Positions 20,472-32,559 of a stretch of 64,000 nt of DNA are shown here, one piece after another; the stretch's first letter is position 1, and each line of letters opens with the position of its first letter. Under the pieces are notes generated by a model. It did not search any database and was not told the origin of the DNA. It saw nothing but the letters and a program-made list of their open reading frames with translations. The translations under genes and the position numbers were made by a program. The DNA is from Typhlomys cinereus (lineage: Eukaryota > Chordata > Mammalia > Rodentia > Platacanthomyidae). The stretch covers positions 6,391,447 to 6,455,446 of the forward strand of contig JALPQD010000053.1 of assembly GCA_023101885.1 (NCBI GenBank), in the 5' to 3' direction.

Positions 20472-21100
20472 TCCCTTCTAGGAAACTGGAAACCTGCCTG
20501 GAGCTTGGGGCTCGGGCCAGCTGTTCTAGTAAAGTTTGTGTTTTTCTTCCTTTGTTTCTTTTTTTCCCCTCTTCTCACCCCACCCCCTCAAACGGGAAGC
20601 TTATCCCGGGGCTAGGGACAATTTCTGCCAGGCAGCCAGAACTGAGACAGAAACCAAGTCTTGGGCAGGAGGGAGGCCAGGGACAAGATGTGACACTCTC
20701 TCATTTAAATCGTCTGCATCAAAAACTGAAGACTGGATTGCGTTGCTGTTGACTAGTGAAGTTACTTAAACGTGATTTCCTTTCTGCCAAGTAATCCCAC
20801 TGCAAGCTCAAGACGGCACTTCCTCCCACACCCACACAAAGCCACAGCTACCAGACTCCCACCTAGCTTTCAATCCCTTTGCTGTGCTCTCCTGACCACA
20901 GGACAAATTCAACTTCCTGCTCCTCTGAAAATGGATGGCGCTTCCAGGAGGCTTTTATATGAGAGGGGCCTGGTAAAAACACATACGCATAAACTCTCAC
21001 GTCATGCTAAATATATTACATATAATCAGTATACGTGTAGTGGTAATTATAGATTGTTATATAATATATATTACAAGTGAAAATATGATTTATGAGCAAG
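20472..21100. other. 5' flanking sequence of ARHGAP28
   Basis: CpG content falls off sharply beyond about 20480. A pyrimidine-rich patch lies at 20535-20595. No exon or repeat was recognised. It may hold distal promoter elements. Confidence 0.4.
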
Positions 21101-21115
21101 TAAAAGTATAGCCAG

Positions 21116-21388
21116 GGTGGGGAGATGATTCAGGTGTTAAAGCTTTTGCCTCACAAGCAAAAAGATCTGAATTCACATCCCAGATCACATATGAAAATGC
21201 TGGATGGATATAGGGGTGGCGTACAATTCTGGAAGGCAGAGCCTGGAAGACCCCAGAGCAACGCAATGAGGAGGCAAAACAATCCAGGATGATTTCCAGG
21301 GTCACCCTTGGGCCTCCACAGGCACACACAGTTCATGCACACAGGTGTGTGTATACACACACATGCACACACAATTACAAATAAAAAA
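21116..21388 (+). mobile_element. Dip-like SINE with perfect 15-bp target duplication
   Basis: Head GGTGGGGAGATGATTCAGGT, body AGAGCCTGGAAGACCCCAGAG and GGGTCACCCTTGGGCCTCC, then a short CA/TG tail and AAATAAAAAA. TAAAAGTATAGCCAG is present at 21101-21115 and again at 21389-21403. The copy is diverged in the head, so it is older than 16573 despite the clean duplication. Confidence 0.88.
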
Positions 21389-21403
21389 TAAAAGTATAGC
21401 CAG

Positions 21404-22329
21404 AAGTATGCTGATATAAGTCACGTGGCTCCATTTCACAAAGCAGACGATGTGTTTTATCTGTCATTTCTGACATACAACTCTCGCCCTCACAGGAAGG
21501 GGTCCTCAGATCACATCGCATCTCAGGGTCTCTGTCCTGTGACCTGTGAAATGGGGAAATACCTCTCCTCTCACAGGGCAATAGGTGGCAAGAAATACAT
21601 TCATGGTGAAATGTTGGTTCTTCACAATATCTTTCACACTTGTCAACACGGATATTGATTCATTCTTGCACTTCCAGAAGTTGGGAAAACAAAGTTTTCA
21701 CGCAAAATACTTTGAAAAAATATTTTATTGATTAGCAGTGGAAAACAATGACTACCACTGACTTATATAACTATGATATATAGGAGTCTAGACATAATTC
21801 TTTGCATGTTGTGTGAAGAAGGTGGTATTATTATCCCAATTTTCTGGATAACGACACCTATCAAACGATACTTGGAAAAGACACAGGCAAAGAATGCTTT
21901 GTTCTCCAAGAAATTCAATTAAAGCGGAAACATTTTCGCACCCACTGTGTTTCTATGCCAAGTACATCAAAATTAAGGCACTAATTTCTTAAAATGTGAA
22001 TCTAAGAAAAAAACAATGTATTTATTTGATACACATGTATAATACTACATCAACAATCTCACAAATGTTTATGTATATGTACATTTATTTACATTTTAAA
22101 TTAACTTGGTGTAAGTGCCATTCAATATAAAACACAATGAATCCTGTACAATGGGGAGCAGAGGCCCAAACTCAAACACATCCTCTGCAGCCCAAAGAGT
22201 CAACAATGATCCTGAGTATAATTAAGTCCACGTACAGTACTACATTTGTCAGGCAGGGTTTAACATACAAGCTTTGAGAGCTGTCAAGATTTTGGAATCA
22301 CCATAGAAGTATCATGAATGCTTTCTGAG
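21404..22329. other. unassigned flanking sequence
   Basis: AT-rich and unique-looking, including 21700-22140. No gene or repeat was recognised. Confidence 0.4.
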
Positions 22330-23252
22330 GTGGGATTTCTAACTCACCCCCCGGCCCACTCATTAACTCCATTCACTAACTATACCCCCAGTTTCAAATA
22401 CCAGCAGGGTGTTTCTTGCAAATACTGTGGCCTCCATCCTGCATCTAGATATTCAGCATGGTGGGAGTGTGCCCTGCTCCCTTTCCTCTTTGTAAGCATT
22501 TCAGACACCCTGGGTTTGCTTAGGAGTCCTCTCCCTACCAGTTGCTCAATCTGCCATTTGTCCCATCTGTTCTCACTGCTAATGACTTTGCATCCTTTCA
22601 GTCTCCTAGAAGCAGACATTCTTTGGCAAAGATGACTTTCATGTCTTTCTCTTAAGTCCCATTCTAAATACTGGTTCAGTGATTTTTCTAGAACATGGGC
22701 TGTTCTTTTTTGGAAAGCCTCAATTGCAACCCCTTTTGCCATTACATAAAATATCATCTCTATAATCTATTTTCCTGCCTTGGCACTCTGACACCTGACC
22801 CCCCCATCAGACATCTACCTAGAAATCCTTTCTCTCTCCACTCCCATGACTCTTCCAAGCTGGTCTTTCTTCAAAGCTCCACCCCCTTTCTGGAAATTGC
22901 TCTTATTTTTTTACAAGAATAATTCCCTTTTGCCATGTAATTAAATCCCGCTCTGCCCAAACCATGCCCTGTGTGCATCTTTTACAGCAGTGCCCAGCCA
23001 GCGATTGCTAACGAGTCATGGTAACACCACAATCTGATATTCCTAGAGCCCAGACGCAGCCAGGAACCTGTTTTCAAGCAGCAGAGAGTTCCAAAATGAA
23101 AATGCTTTGCTTACTCAAAATCAGTGACATTTACTTCATTGTAAGCTGCTGAAGTGTTGGTGCCCTGTTTTGCCCTAAAGCCCCTCATGGTGGTCAGAGC
23201 AGGCATTCTGGAAGGAATGACTGGTAAATGAATGAATGAATGAACGAATGAT
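22330..23252 (+). mobile_element. possible L2 3' region
   Basis: The T/C-rich body ends with AGCAGGCATTCTGGAAGGAA, then GGTAAATGAATGAATGAATGA, which resembles the L2 3' end (...CAATAAATG...TGAATGAATGAATG). Only the right end is at all convincing; the rest is assigned by composition. Ancient if real. Confidence 0.35.
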
Positions 23253-23537
23253 GAGTGATGGAGACAGAACCTTCTAATGTAGCAGCTCTAACCTTTCAGA
23301 GTAACCATGGAATATTTGTAAGAGACTCATAAAACTGCAGTATTAAACTGGCAAACTAAAAAAATTAAGTTCTGTATGTATTGTCCTTTTAAATATGTAG
23401 CATTCTTGTGCTTTTGGGTTTTGGAAAGATGGCAGAGTGCACATATCGAATGATAGAATGTGCTTTGTAGAACATGTCCAGTTGCTCTGCAGATCAGAGC
23501 AAGCGAAACCAACAGGAGAAGCCAGGAGAAACTGAAG

Positions 23538-23553
23538 GGTGTGTGTGTGTGTG

Positions 23554-23592
<39 letters not shown>
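23538..23592 (+). repeat. (TG)n microsatellite
   Basis: About 27 TG units with a single GC interruption. Confidence 0.95.
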
Positions 23593-23594
<2 letters not shown>

Positions 23595-25309
23595 CTACCT
23601 GAAGTAATACTCCTGCTAGCAGCCCTCTCCTGTGATCTCTGCCCCTTCTGAGCTAGAGGGAGTGACTGATGCCTTGAGAAACTGTTCCCTCCGTGTGCTG
23701 CTCCTGCACCATGACTTATTGCTCCTTCGCACCTTATAGATGTTCCTTTTATTAAACTGTCCTCCTCCACCTGAGTTAAGTGTCACATTCTTTTCTGTCC
23801 ATACCCCAAGTGACGCATGGCCCCTCCCTGAGATTCAGTGTAGTATCCTATAAGGAAAAATGTTAATGTGCTTACAGTTATGAAAATGCATAATATGAGA
23901 GAACAGAAAACTGCTAATAGTTGCTGGTTGGTGCAGGCATTTGATAGTGAAGTAAATTGAAGTCTAGACGGCTTTAGCAATACAATGCTTCCAGGGCCTG
24001 AGAGGCGGCTCCACTTTAGCAACTGCTGAATATGCTCCAGATCCTGGCTGAACCTGATCCCCAGCAGTAAGAGAGAGTGGAGTAAGAGAAAGAAAGGGGG
24101 GGGGAAAGCAAGTAAATAAATAAATAGATAGATAGATAGCTTTCTGGTATAAGAGCTTTAGGGTTTCAGACCTATATTGGCTTTGTGAATCTAAAACTAT
24201 TAGCATTTTTGCATCCCCCAATAGTCCAAGGCAGCCAAGCAGGGACAGCTCGTTGGGGGCGGAGCGAGTGGAGGTAGTCCCCTCAGGAGAATACACTTGC
24301 CCGGACATTCAGGCACCGAGACCACCTTTTGGGTTTTCAGATGGGGGCAAAGATGGGAGAGGCTGATTCTCTCCTTGTGTTGCTCCGGGTGTCCCTGCAC
24401 TGCCTAGTACCCCACCCAAATCTGGAGACTTGGGTATAAGCACCACCCCTATCACTGCCACCGGCAGAACACGAGCGGAGCGAGGTGCTGGACTACAGAC
24501 CCGCTTCTGAGCATGCAAAGGAAAACAAGCCACATTTAGAAGTGCCTATCACATGCTGGCTGGGGTCCGTTCTAGACATCAGACGGTCAGTCTACCAGAT
24601 GTTCCTGGTGCCTCTCAGATAAGATACAAACAATTTGCAGCTACAAGTTGCAACTGGGCTGCTGCAGCCATGTGCCCGCAGACACCAGCCAGGATGCCGC
24701 CGCGCTGGTGGGCTCCCCCCAGCAGGCGCCCCAACCCAGGCTCTTTGGTGCTGCATAAAGGGTTTGCTAAGAGGTTGAGCGTTTCCTTTTTATTTAATGC
24801 AATGAAGTGAGTAGAAGTCGATTTATGTTTCTTTGTGGTAGCTTTGCATAGACCTATTTATTACATCAGAGGACAAATATCACTGGTGTATATAATAGCA
24901 ATGGGGAATGTAACAATGTGAATGGCATGAATTTTCAATGCACAGTATTTCTTTATATATGTGTGTAATTGCCTTCATTAACTGCTTTTAGAACATACTG
25001 AAGGCTAATTCAGTCTTTTGTTTCACCTTGTAGATCTGAGAGTGTGTTTACATGAATAAGAATGGGGCATTGGAGAAAGGAAAAATACATGGACCATAGG
25101 TGCTTAAAGACTCCACTTTCTATATGAACAGAGGAGGGAGAGGAATGGACAAAGAAGGTCAGACAATTGAATATAGCTTGAATTATGAATTTGCTACTTA
25201 CTGCGAATACTGCCTCAACTTCACTTTGGTTCAATTTTTTAATAGAAATTTGAAAACTCATCAAATATTCTCCCAGGGGCAACAGAAAGATAAAGTAAGA
25301 TCACATCTT
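23593..25309. other. unassigned flanking sequence
   Basis: No gene was recognised. A (GATA)n-like run at 24118-24139 and a G run at 24098-24104 are the only simple repeats. The 23998-24075 segment (GCCTGAGAGGCGGCTCC...GATCCCCAGCAG) could be a decayed tRNA-derived SINE head. 24200-24500 is GC-moderate with no coding signature. Confidence 0.35.
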
Positions 25310-25640
25310 TGAACTGGAGAGATAACTCAGCAGTTAAAATACTTACCACACAAGCAAAAGGACCAGAATTTGGATATGCAAGTCTCACTTAAAATACAGG
25401 TATGGTGACTTACCTGAAATTTCAGCCTTGGAAAGCAGAGACTGGGAATCCCCAAAGCAAGTTTGCGAACCAGATTAGCCCTGTCAGCAAATACAGACCC
25501 AGCATCAAAAGAATAAGGTAAGAGAGCAAAGAAGGATGATTTCTGATACCAATCTTGGACCTTTGCATGCATATGCGCACACATACATAACATGTGCATA
25601 TACACATGTGCCCACATCCATATAAACATGCACAGATAGA
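25310..25640 (+). mobile_element. B2-like SINE, diverged
   Basis: The head GAACTGGAGAGATAACTCAGC and AATTTGGATATGCAAGTC is followed by a Dip-like body in degraded form (AGACTGGGAATCCCCAAAGC, GGATGATTTCTGATACC) and a mixed CA/TA tail. Confidence 0.65.
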
Positions 25641-26315
25641 TAGATAGACAGATATACACAGATATACCCTACATATACAGAAGCCTGAAAATAGAAAACA
25701 AGAGATCCTATCTTGAAAAACTCTGACATAGTGTAAGCATATCATATGTGATCAATTAAAGACTGGCTCTCTTCTCTCTTTTTCAGTCATATATCTTCCC
25801 TCTAAGCCATTCAGGAAACATCATTTGAGGAGTAAACAACATGGATTAGAGATTCCAGGCGCATTTCACTACCTTCATTGAGAGGTGAGTCAAAGTTAAT
25901 TCACCCAATGAAACTTTCCCAGGAACCTGGAAGGACTCCTGGGTCTCCCAGCTCAAAGGATGATGAAGTCTGGAGACAACTCAGCATAACCAATCCTACA
26001 AGAAAGGCAAGAGGACGGGACATCCACACAAAGATTTCGAGTGCCTGCCAGGCCTTGCTGCTTATCTGGCAGGACTGCTGCTGCTGGGATAATCCCTGAG
26101 CACCAGAACAGGAAAACAGCTGTGGCTGTCAGCGGAGGCCCCACAGCCGCCACAGACACTCTCCCAGCAAGAGGTCAGGGACCACATAGGCTCTGACTCT
26201 GACCTGTAGGAAGCTCAGCTCTTACCTAGTTGTGGGGGCTTTATGTCACTACTTCAAAATCTCTTGGAAAGACTGTAAAAAGAGGGGGGAGTAAGCCCAG
26301 GGTTGCATTTAGATG
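25641..26315. other. unassigned flanking sequence
   Basis: Contains a short GATA-type run (25636-25660) and otherwise unique sequence. No gene recognised. Confidence 0.35.
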
Positions 26316-26331
26316 AAGAAGGAATCCTTTA

Positions 26332-26350
26332 TTTTTATTTTTAAAAATAT

Positions 26351-26409
<59 letters not shown>

Positions 26410-26634
26410 CTGTGTGTCCCTGTGGAGGACCAAGGGTGACTTTGAGAATCATCCTGGATTGCTTCCACCTCCTTCTTGCTTCCCTCTGGGATTTTGCAGG
26501 CTCCACCCACCAGAGCCAGAAGTGCAGGCCACTGCTGATTCTACCTGGTGTTTTTTTAGTGGGACCTGGGATCCAAACTCAAGACCTTTCGCTTGTAAGG
26601 CAGAATCTTAACCTCTGAGCCATCTCTCTAGTCC
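26332..26634 (-). mobile_element. Dip-like SINE with a (GA)n tail
   Basis: Antisense copy: T-rich start, GTGTGTGA followed by about 54 bases of GA at 26352-26406, GTGTCCCTGTGGAGGACCAAG, and the head CTTAACCTCTGAGCCATCTC. Flanks AAGAAGGAATCCTTTA (26316-26331) and AAGAAGGAATACTTTA (26635-26650) match in 15 of 16 bases. The tail array is GA where sister copies have TG/CA. Confidence 0.88.
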
Positions 26635-26659
26635 AAGAAGGAATACTTTAATGAGACAG

Positions 26660-26800
26660 TTTTTTTTTTTTTTTAATGAGAATAGGGATAGCTAAGCTAC
26701 TCTCAGATTTGCTATATAGCCTGTGTTGACCTTGAATTTCTGATCCTCCTGCCTTTGCTTCCTGAGTACTGGCATTATAGGTTTGTACCATCACACTCAG
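26660..26800 (-). mobile_element. B1 SINE, diverged
   Basis: Antisense B1: T-run, TGCTATATAGCCTGTGTTGACC, TTGAATTTCTGATCCTCCTG, CCTGAGTACTGGCATTATAG, then CACTCAGTTTATAC. Confidence 0.65.
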
Positions 26801-27582
26801 TTTATACACTGTTGGGACTCAAAACCAAGGGCTTCATGCACTTTTGACAAACACTCAGTCACCTGAATTTTATCCCTAATCTGAGACTCACCAGTTTTTT
26901 TAAGTATTTGAAAAAGTAGTATGTAAATCCTTCATTTTCAGTTAAACTGATAAATCCTGAATTGTTATTCTTATGCATTTTTTAATTTATTGGAGCTGCA
27001 CATATCATACATAATATTTTCTGAATACTCTTATGATGACACAGAAATTTTGGGTCACTATGATTGCTTTGTATTTCTTTCTCAGCATCATTTTTTAAAG
27101 AGAAATGGGAGCTATTTTTCTTCATTAACTATTCTAGCTCTATGATAAATTTGGTAATGGAATTAAGCAGATTATATTACCATGGGAGTCAGCCAGGGAA
27201 AGACATGTTCTTTATGTAGTAAACATAACTGAGCTCCAGGAGGGACTTCTACAAATAAATTGAATCATATAGTAGTGATTGGAAATGAGTTGCTACTAAT
27301 AGACCCAGGCAGGGTGAGGAAGGGAATATTGACTAGTCATAAGCATAAAAGCTTTAATCTAGAATGACTTTTCTGCAAGCACTATTTGTTTGCTCATTCA
27401 ATCATTTCTCTGTGTAACCATCTGTCCATTCATCTACTCAACCACCCATCCCAGGAACCTATGACTGTCACTAGTAACTTCAAGCCAAACACAAGTCGAG
27501 TAACAATTGGGTAGTGTGGGTTAATCTATGGCTTCTGCAAGCCTGCGGTTAGAGAAACAGTTCACCAAAGAGCGTACTTTCT
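26801..27582. other. AT-rich flanking sequence
   Basis: No gene or repeat was recognised. Confidence 0.4.
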
Positions 27583-27935
27583 GGGGCTGGAGAAATGGCT
27601 CAGTGAGTAAAGCGCTTGCTGCGCAAGCACGAGACCTGAGTTCAGACCTCCTAGTACCCACGTATGGTGGTACATGTTTGTAATCCCAGCTCTGACAAGG
27701 CAAATCCCTGGCATTCATTGGCTGGGTGGCCAGTCAGATTTGTGAGTGAGACAACTTGTCTCAGAAATTAAGGTGGTAAGCAACTCAGTAAAATCCTTGA
27801 TGATGACATTCTCCCTCCACACATATATGCCTACACACGTACACATGCACACACTCACTCCTTGTGCGCATGCGAACATACACAAACACACAATACACAT
27901 GAAATGTGTTCATGCACGTGCAACCTGGAACTTGG
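27583..27935 (+). mobile_element. B2-like SINE, older subfamily
   Basis: Head GGGGCTGGAGAAATGGCTCAG, AGCGCTTGCTGCGCAAGCAC, GAGTTCAGACCTCCTAGTACC, then a body with GTGGTACATGTTTGTAATCCC and a CA-rich tail with CACACACGTACACATGC. The body differs from Dip-like copies and resembles 11112 and 37127. Confidence 0.7.
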
Positions 27936-28065
27936 AACATATTTTTCAGGAAAGAAAATGTTAGAAATGTTCTTCCAAAATGACAAGGGATTAATTATTG
28001 GCAGGTAGGAGTGGGCAGGTGGAGTATGAAAGGAAGGGCATCCCAGAGATCGGAATGAATAAAGC

Positions 28066-28447
28066 TGTATTGGTTTACCTCAGCTGCCAACTTAATATCT
28101 GGGAAGAGAGCCTAGCTAAGGCAGGCCTCCAGGAAAGACTGTAGAGATTGTCTTGGTTGCAAAATTGATAGAAGAAGGTCCAGTCCATTATTGGGTTGGA
28201 GTATTTGTGGGTAGGTGAATAAAGATGGAGAGAAGCGGCTGAGCATTGGCCCCTGGCAAAGCAAGTGGACAGGCAACATTGGTTCTTGTGCTTTGCTCTT
28301 GCTGTGGCTGTGATGCGCCCCGTTCCTTTGCTCACAATGCTAGCATGAGGCTCTTGCCTGTGACGGACTGTCATCTGGAATTATGAGCCGAATGAACCCT
28401 GTCTTTCCCTGAGCTATTTAGGGTCATAATTTTAATTACTGCAACGG
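28066..28447 (+). mobile_element. MT-like MaLR solo LTR
   Basis: Starts TGTATTGGTTTACCTCAGCT and continues with the MT-type layout: GCCAACTTAATATCTGG, GAGATTGTCTTGG, GGTCCAGTCCATTATTGGG, and ATGAGCCGAATGAACCCTG near the 3' end. No clean flanking duplication was found, so the right end is approximate. Confidence 0.6.
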
Positions 28448-28777
28448 GTCGTGAAAATAAAACAGATCCAGAAAGACCCTGATAGGTGTGTGCAACTTCA
28501 CTGGAGAATAAAGGTGGAAGGCAGAGAGTCTTAGAGACAAAGAGTGCTAGAGAGGTAGGCAGTCATGGTGAGTGGATCTGAGGGTCTTGGGAGGAGTTTA
28601 AACTGTATTCCATGTTCAGATGGAAACCTGCTGGAGGGTCCAAGTGGGGCAGTACTAGAATCAATTTGGCTTTTGTTTCCCCCACCCCCATGCTCGGCTT
28701 GGCCTTCACTCCTCTGATCCCTCCCTCCTGTGCTTCCCACTCTCCTTTGGAGAAGGTGGTGTGCTGGGCAGGAAGGG

Positions 28778-29122
28778 TGTGGTGGTTACTTTTCTTTTCT
28801 GCTATTGTAAGACGACGTTCATACTCAGCCATAGGAAAGATACAGTCTGTTGTGGCAGAAGAGGCATGCAGGTGGAAAAGAGATGGCAGGCATCAGAAGT
28901 CGGAGGAGGCTGGTTCAGGTCACTGCCATCATCGTGGGGCAGATGGAGCAGGAGCAAGCTGAGGAAGAAGGGCGGGGCTGGCGAGCCTCGGGGCTCGTGA
29001 CACGCCTTCCTCCAGCAAGGCTCCACTTCCTAGAGTTGCCCTGACTTTCCCAAATACTACCACCAGCTAAGGATTGCCACACATAAGCTTGTGGGGAGAC
29101 AGCTCACATTCAAACCATGACA
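28778..29122 (-). mobile_element. ORR1-like MaLR solo LTR with 5-bp target duplication
   Basis: Read on the minus strand it starts TGTCATGGTTTGAATGTGAG and includes CTGTCTCCCCACAAGCTTAT, GAAGTGGAGCCTTGCTGGAG, and a GAAAAGTAACCACCACA end, the classic ORR1 order. AAGGG at 28773-28777 is repeated at 29123-29127. The element inserted opposite in orientation to the MT-like LTR at 28066. Confidence 0.9.
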
Positions 29123-29127
29123 AAGGG

Positions 29128-30631
29128 GATCTACTCTAAATGGCCCAAAGTCTAGTGCCAAATAGAATCCTAACAGCAAAACCAAGGTGGAACCGAAACA
29201 GTTGTTGGAAAGAATTTACTGAAGCTTTTTATTTTAAAAAACTTCTGGGGGTAGGAAACTAGGGAAAGGATTTCAGCAACCTTTCTGTACCTTAGTTCGT
29301 GTTGACAGATCAGTTGCTTGCTTGGTTAGCGGTGGCCCTGCGTGGGACAGACAATCTGACCTGGGAGCTAAGGAGGGAAGACCCAGCCAATGCCTGGGGA
29401 CAGATGGAGCCGATATGTGCACAGATGAGGGTGTGGAAGGCTCATTACCAGAGTTCCTGGGTTGCAGCCACAGAAAACTCTCTAATTAAGACAAGGAAGA
29501 GTATTTCTGAAAGAGCTGGGGAATAGCAGGGAATCAAAGGCCAGAGCTCAAGAAAAAGGCTTGGAGCAGAATAAGAACAGAACAAAGGCAGACTGGCCGC
29601 TTCTTACAAAACTAATGAATTTTACTTTTCTCTTCCATCTCTGCTTCCTTCTTTGAGGGGTACGGCTTGTGACATTTAGGTCACAAGCTGCCATTCTCTT
29701 GGCCATCCCTTGGTATTATATGTGGCTTGTCTGCTATGAAGCTAAGGCCAACCCAAGAGCACACACATGGTCAGGAGACACCAGGTAGATAAATAGCAAG
29801 ACTGTCTGCGACTGACCAAGTGTTCGCTGGGGCAGGAATTAGTGAAGGCTCACAGGAGCAGAGCCAGACCAATGGCAGAGGTCAGATAGCACACTTGGGA
29901 CGTGCTGAGTGAGGATTTCTAAGGTCTGGAAACGTGAAAGGGCCTCAGACCATGACACACGAGGAAGAGACTTTTGGCCCATATTGTAGTTTCAGCTAAA
30001 CTTGACCCCAGATAAGAAGTGTTATTTCCTGTTAATATTTATAAATCAATTAGACCTACCTCCAGCAAAGCACAGATAGCATCATTCAATAAAACTTACA
30101 TGGGCGGGGACAGTTGAAAGTATAATTTTAAGACTTTTTTTTCCTCACAAAATGAATAGAACAATGTGAGAGAACAAATTTAGGATTGGAGTAGAACCAT
30201 ATAGGAGTAAACTCTGTTTTTTAACTGAGTGCTCTGTGACATGAACCATGATTAAGTCTCTCTGCATTCTGACTTCTCCCATATGAAATGATAGAGCTGT
30301 TGGTCAGGATTTCAAAAGCATCCATGTTGCAGTTGACTATGCACAACTGCACATGTGTCTTTCTTAGGCCATGTACTTAAGAAGTTGTTCCTCTACCTTC
30401 TATTTTGTTAGCAATGCTTATTCGAAGTTCCAAGGGAACTTAATGCATTCCAATCATCATTAGTCAGCCAGTAAGGAGATTTCGGTATCTTTCAAAGACT
30501 ATAAATATTTCTACAGTGAAATGTGTTAAGAGAAGCCATGTCTTGAAACAGAGCAGGAACAGGAGATGACAGGAAATGGATGGATTTTTGTCAGATGAAG
30601 CACCACAGAGTGATGGGTCTGGCTGTTCTAC
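29128..30631. other. unassigned flanking sequence
   Basis: About 1.5 kb with no recognised gene or repeat. Confidence 0.4.
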
Positions 30632-30636
30632 ATTAT

Positions 30637-30991
30637 TGTCATGGTTTGAAATGCGTCCCCACAGTCTCATGTGGGAAGGTCATATCACCTTTGAAAGGTG
30701 GAGTTTTGCTGGAGGAAGGTAGCCACAAGGGGTGGCCCATGAGGTGGATTAGTCCTGCCCTACCTCCTGCCTTTGCAGCAAGCGGTCTGGTAGCTCTTGG
30801 CCTCTCAGATGAGTGTGACATATGGGTGTAACATAACTTGTCTCCAGCTTTGGCCAGCCAGCCATGCTGCTTCCGCCATGAAAGACTCTTTCTCCCCTCT
30901 GGAACCCTAAGCTGAATAAATCTCCCTTTCTCCCTTGAGTTGCTTGACTTTGGGTGCTCTCTCACAGCAACAGTTAAGAGTAACTGCTATA
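30637..30991 (+). mobile_element. ORR1-like MaLR solo LTR with 5-bp target duplication
   Basis: Starts TGTCATGGTTTGAAATGCGT and includes GGTGGAGTTTTGCTGGAGGA, CATGCTGCTTCCGCCATGAA, AGCTGAATAAATCTCCC, CCTTGAGTTGCTT, and AGTAACTGCTATA at the end (terminal CA mutated to TA). ATTAT at 30632-30636 is repeated at 30992-30996. Confidence 0.9.
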
Positions 30992-31149
30992 ATTATCATC
31001 TAGCTCAAAAAGTCCTTGGCAAGCCCAAAATGCATTAGTGTCACTTGGTTATGGTATGGTCATGGCACCGGAAGAGGATGTTTCCACTTGCAACGCTGCC
31101 ATGCCAGATCACTCATTGATGGCTGGAGTTTGAGAAGGCTTCCAGTGCA

Positions 31150-31290
31150 TTTAGTGGAGCATCTGTACATAGCTGCCAGACACGTTTAGTATGACATCTG
31201 TACACAGCAGGCTCACACACTTGGTACAACATGGATATACAGTAGGCTGGTATATTGGGTGCAACATCTGTACATGGTAGGCTGAAACAG
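31150..31290. repeat. minisatellite, about 36 bp x 4
   Basis: Four adjacent diverged units start near 31150, 31185, 31221 and 31255. Each carries a version of ACATCTGTACATAGCAGGCT. Translation gives a repeating peptide, but frames are not maintained across a gene-like length. Confidence 0.7.
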
Positions 31291-32057
31291 CAGCCAGTGA
31301 AGGAAGGGGAACCTTCCACACAGTTGTTTCCAGATCTGCAAGTGTAGAGTATATCTACAGTCATGGTGAACGCAAGTCACAGCGCAGCTCCTTTGTAACG
31401 TCTTTAAAGAGTGTGCGGATGCAGACATCACAGGACAGTGATACTGATGGGTCCCCATTCTAGAAAAGATGAAGTGCTGTGAGTAACGTCCCTGGGGCAT
31501 TTACCAGCAATTTTAGTGCTGAAACTTGGGGGAGGGTTTAGTCTAGGGGAGGGTGCCCCACCGGCCTTTGTCACCTTCCGGCCACGACATTATGGTGTTC
31601 TTCAACCTGTTTGTTATCCTTCCTCAGTTGAACGCATACTAAAGCAAACTGAAGCCCCTCACCCTATGAATAACACCCTGTTGGGAAATACAAAGAGAGA
31701 GTGCATGAATGAATTTCATGCTATTGCATTCCAGTTCAACCCCTCAGAATGGCATCTGGAATATGAGATCTCATGTTATAAATGTATAAACTTGTTTAGT
31801 AAGCGAACCAAGCAAAAGAATAAGCCCATACATGAGTAGAACAGCATGGAGAATCTTACTTGTACATACTCCTACCTCTGATACTATAGCTGATAAGAAA
31901 ACAATCTGGGTGGAGTTTCCATTCAAGTACTATAGTCAAAAGACTACACCCTGGAATGTTGGGGTACCACGAAGCACAGCTCTTTGCCAGGACTTGGAGA
32001 AGCAAGCCCTCCTGGAAGAAGGAGGTGGCAAGCTTGTGACATATCTGTAGATATGTA
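31291..32057. other. unassigned flanking sequence
   Basis: An open frame of 107 codons (31516-31839, plus) has no recognisable domain and no splice context. No gene is called. Confidence 0.35.
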
Positions 32058-32175
32058 TGTAGGTATGGTGGTACATAGCTGTATTCTCAGCACTTGGGAG
32101 GCGGAGGCAGGAGGATTTCTAATGAGAAGTCTGCCTGGAATTCTTAGCAAGACCTTGTCCAGAAAAAGAAAAAAA
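32058..32175 (+). mobile_element. B1 SINE
   Basis: Sense B1: ATGGTGGTACATAGCTGTAT, CTCAGCACTTGGGAGGCGGA, GGCAGGAGGATTTCTAATGA, then GCAAGACCTTGTCCAGAAAA. Confidence 0.8.
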
Positions 32176-32559
32176 GCTTCAGAAAAATGAAGCCATGAAA
32201 GTAGACTGTACCTGGCTGCAGGTAGAATCGTATTTCATTTGGATGAGATTTGTGGTCTGCAAGCAACAGGACTTCCTCCAATTTAGGAAATACGTCCTTT
32301 CTTCCATCAGCCTCTGACGTGCATATGGAACAAAGGGATCTAAATTCTCTGAAGCACTGTGGGGAAAGCTGTCCTAATTCTTTCTCAAGTGTCTCATCAT
32401 CTTTAGTCTCTTTTCAGTCACTTGGACAGAATTTTCTTTTGAAAAATAACCAGGCATCAAGGGACCATTGAGTCCTAAGTGTGACAGTGCCAGAGACAAT
32501 CAAGTCACGAGGTCCAAAACATGGTTCATTTTGTAAAAGGGGAAAAATATCACTCTTGT

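Noticed and set aside
24240..24560. Second CpG island
   Set aside because: Some GC-rich text, but too few CpGs and too short; no exon-like feature.
31150..31290. CRISPR-like repeat arrangement
   Set aside because: Units are contiguous and diverged without spacers, and the DNA is mammalian.
31516..31839. Possible processed pseudogene
   Set aside because: The 107-residue translation resembles no protein I recognise, and there is no poly-A tail or target duplication.
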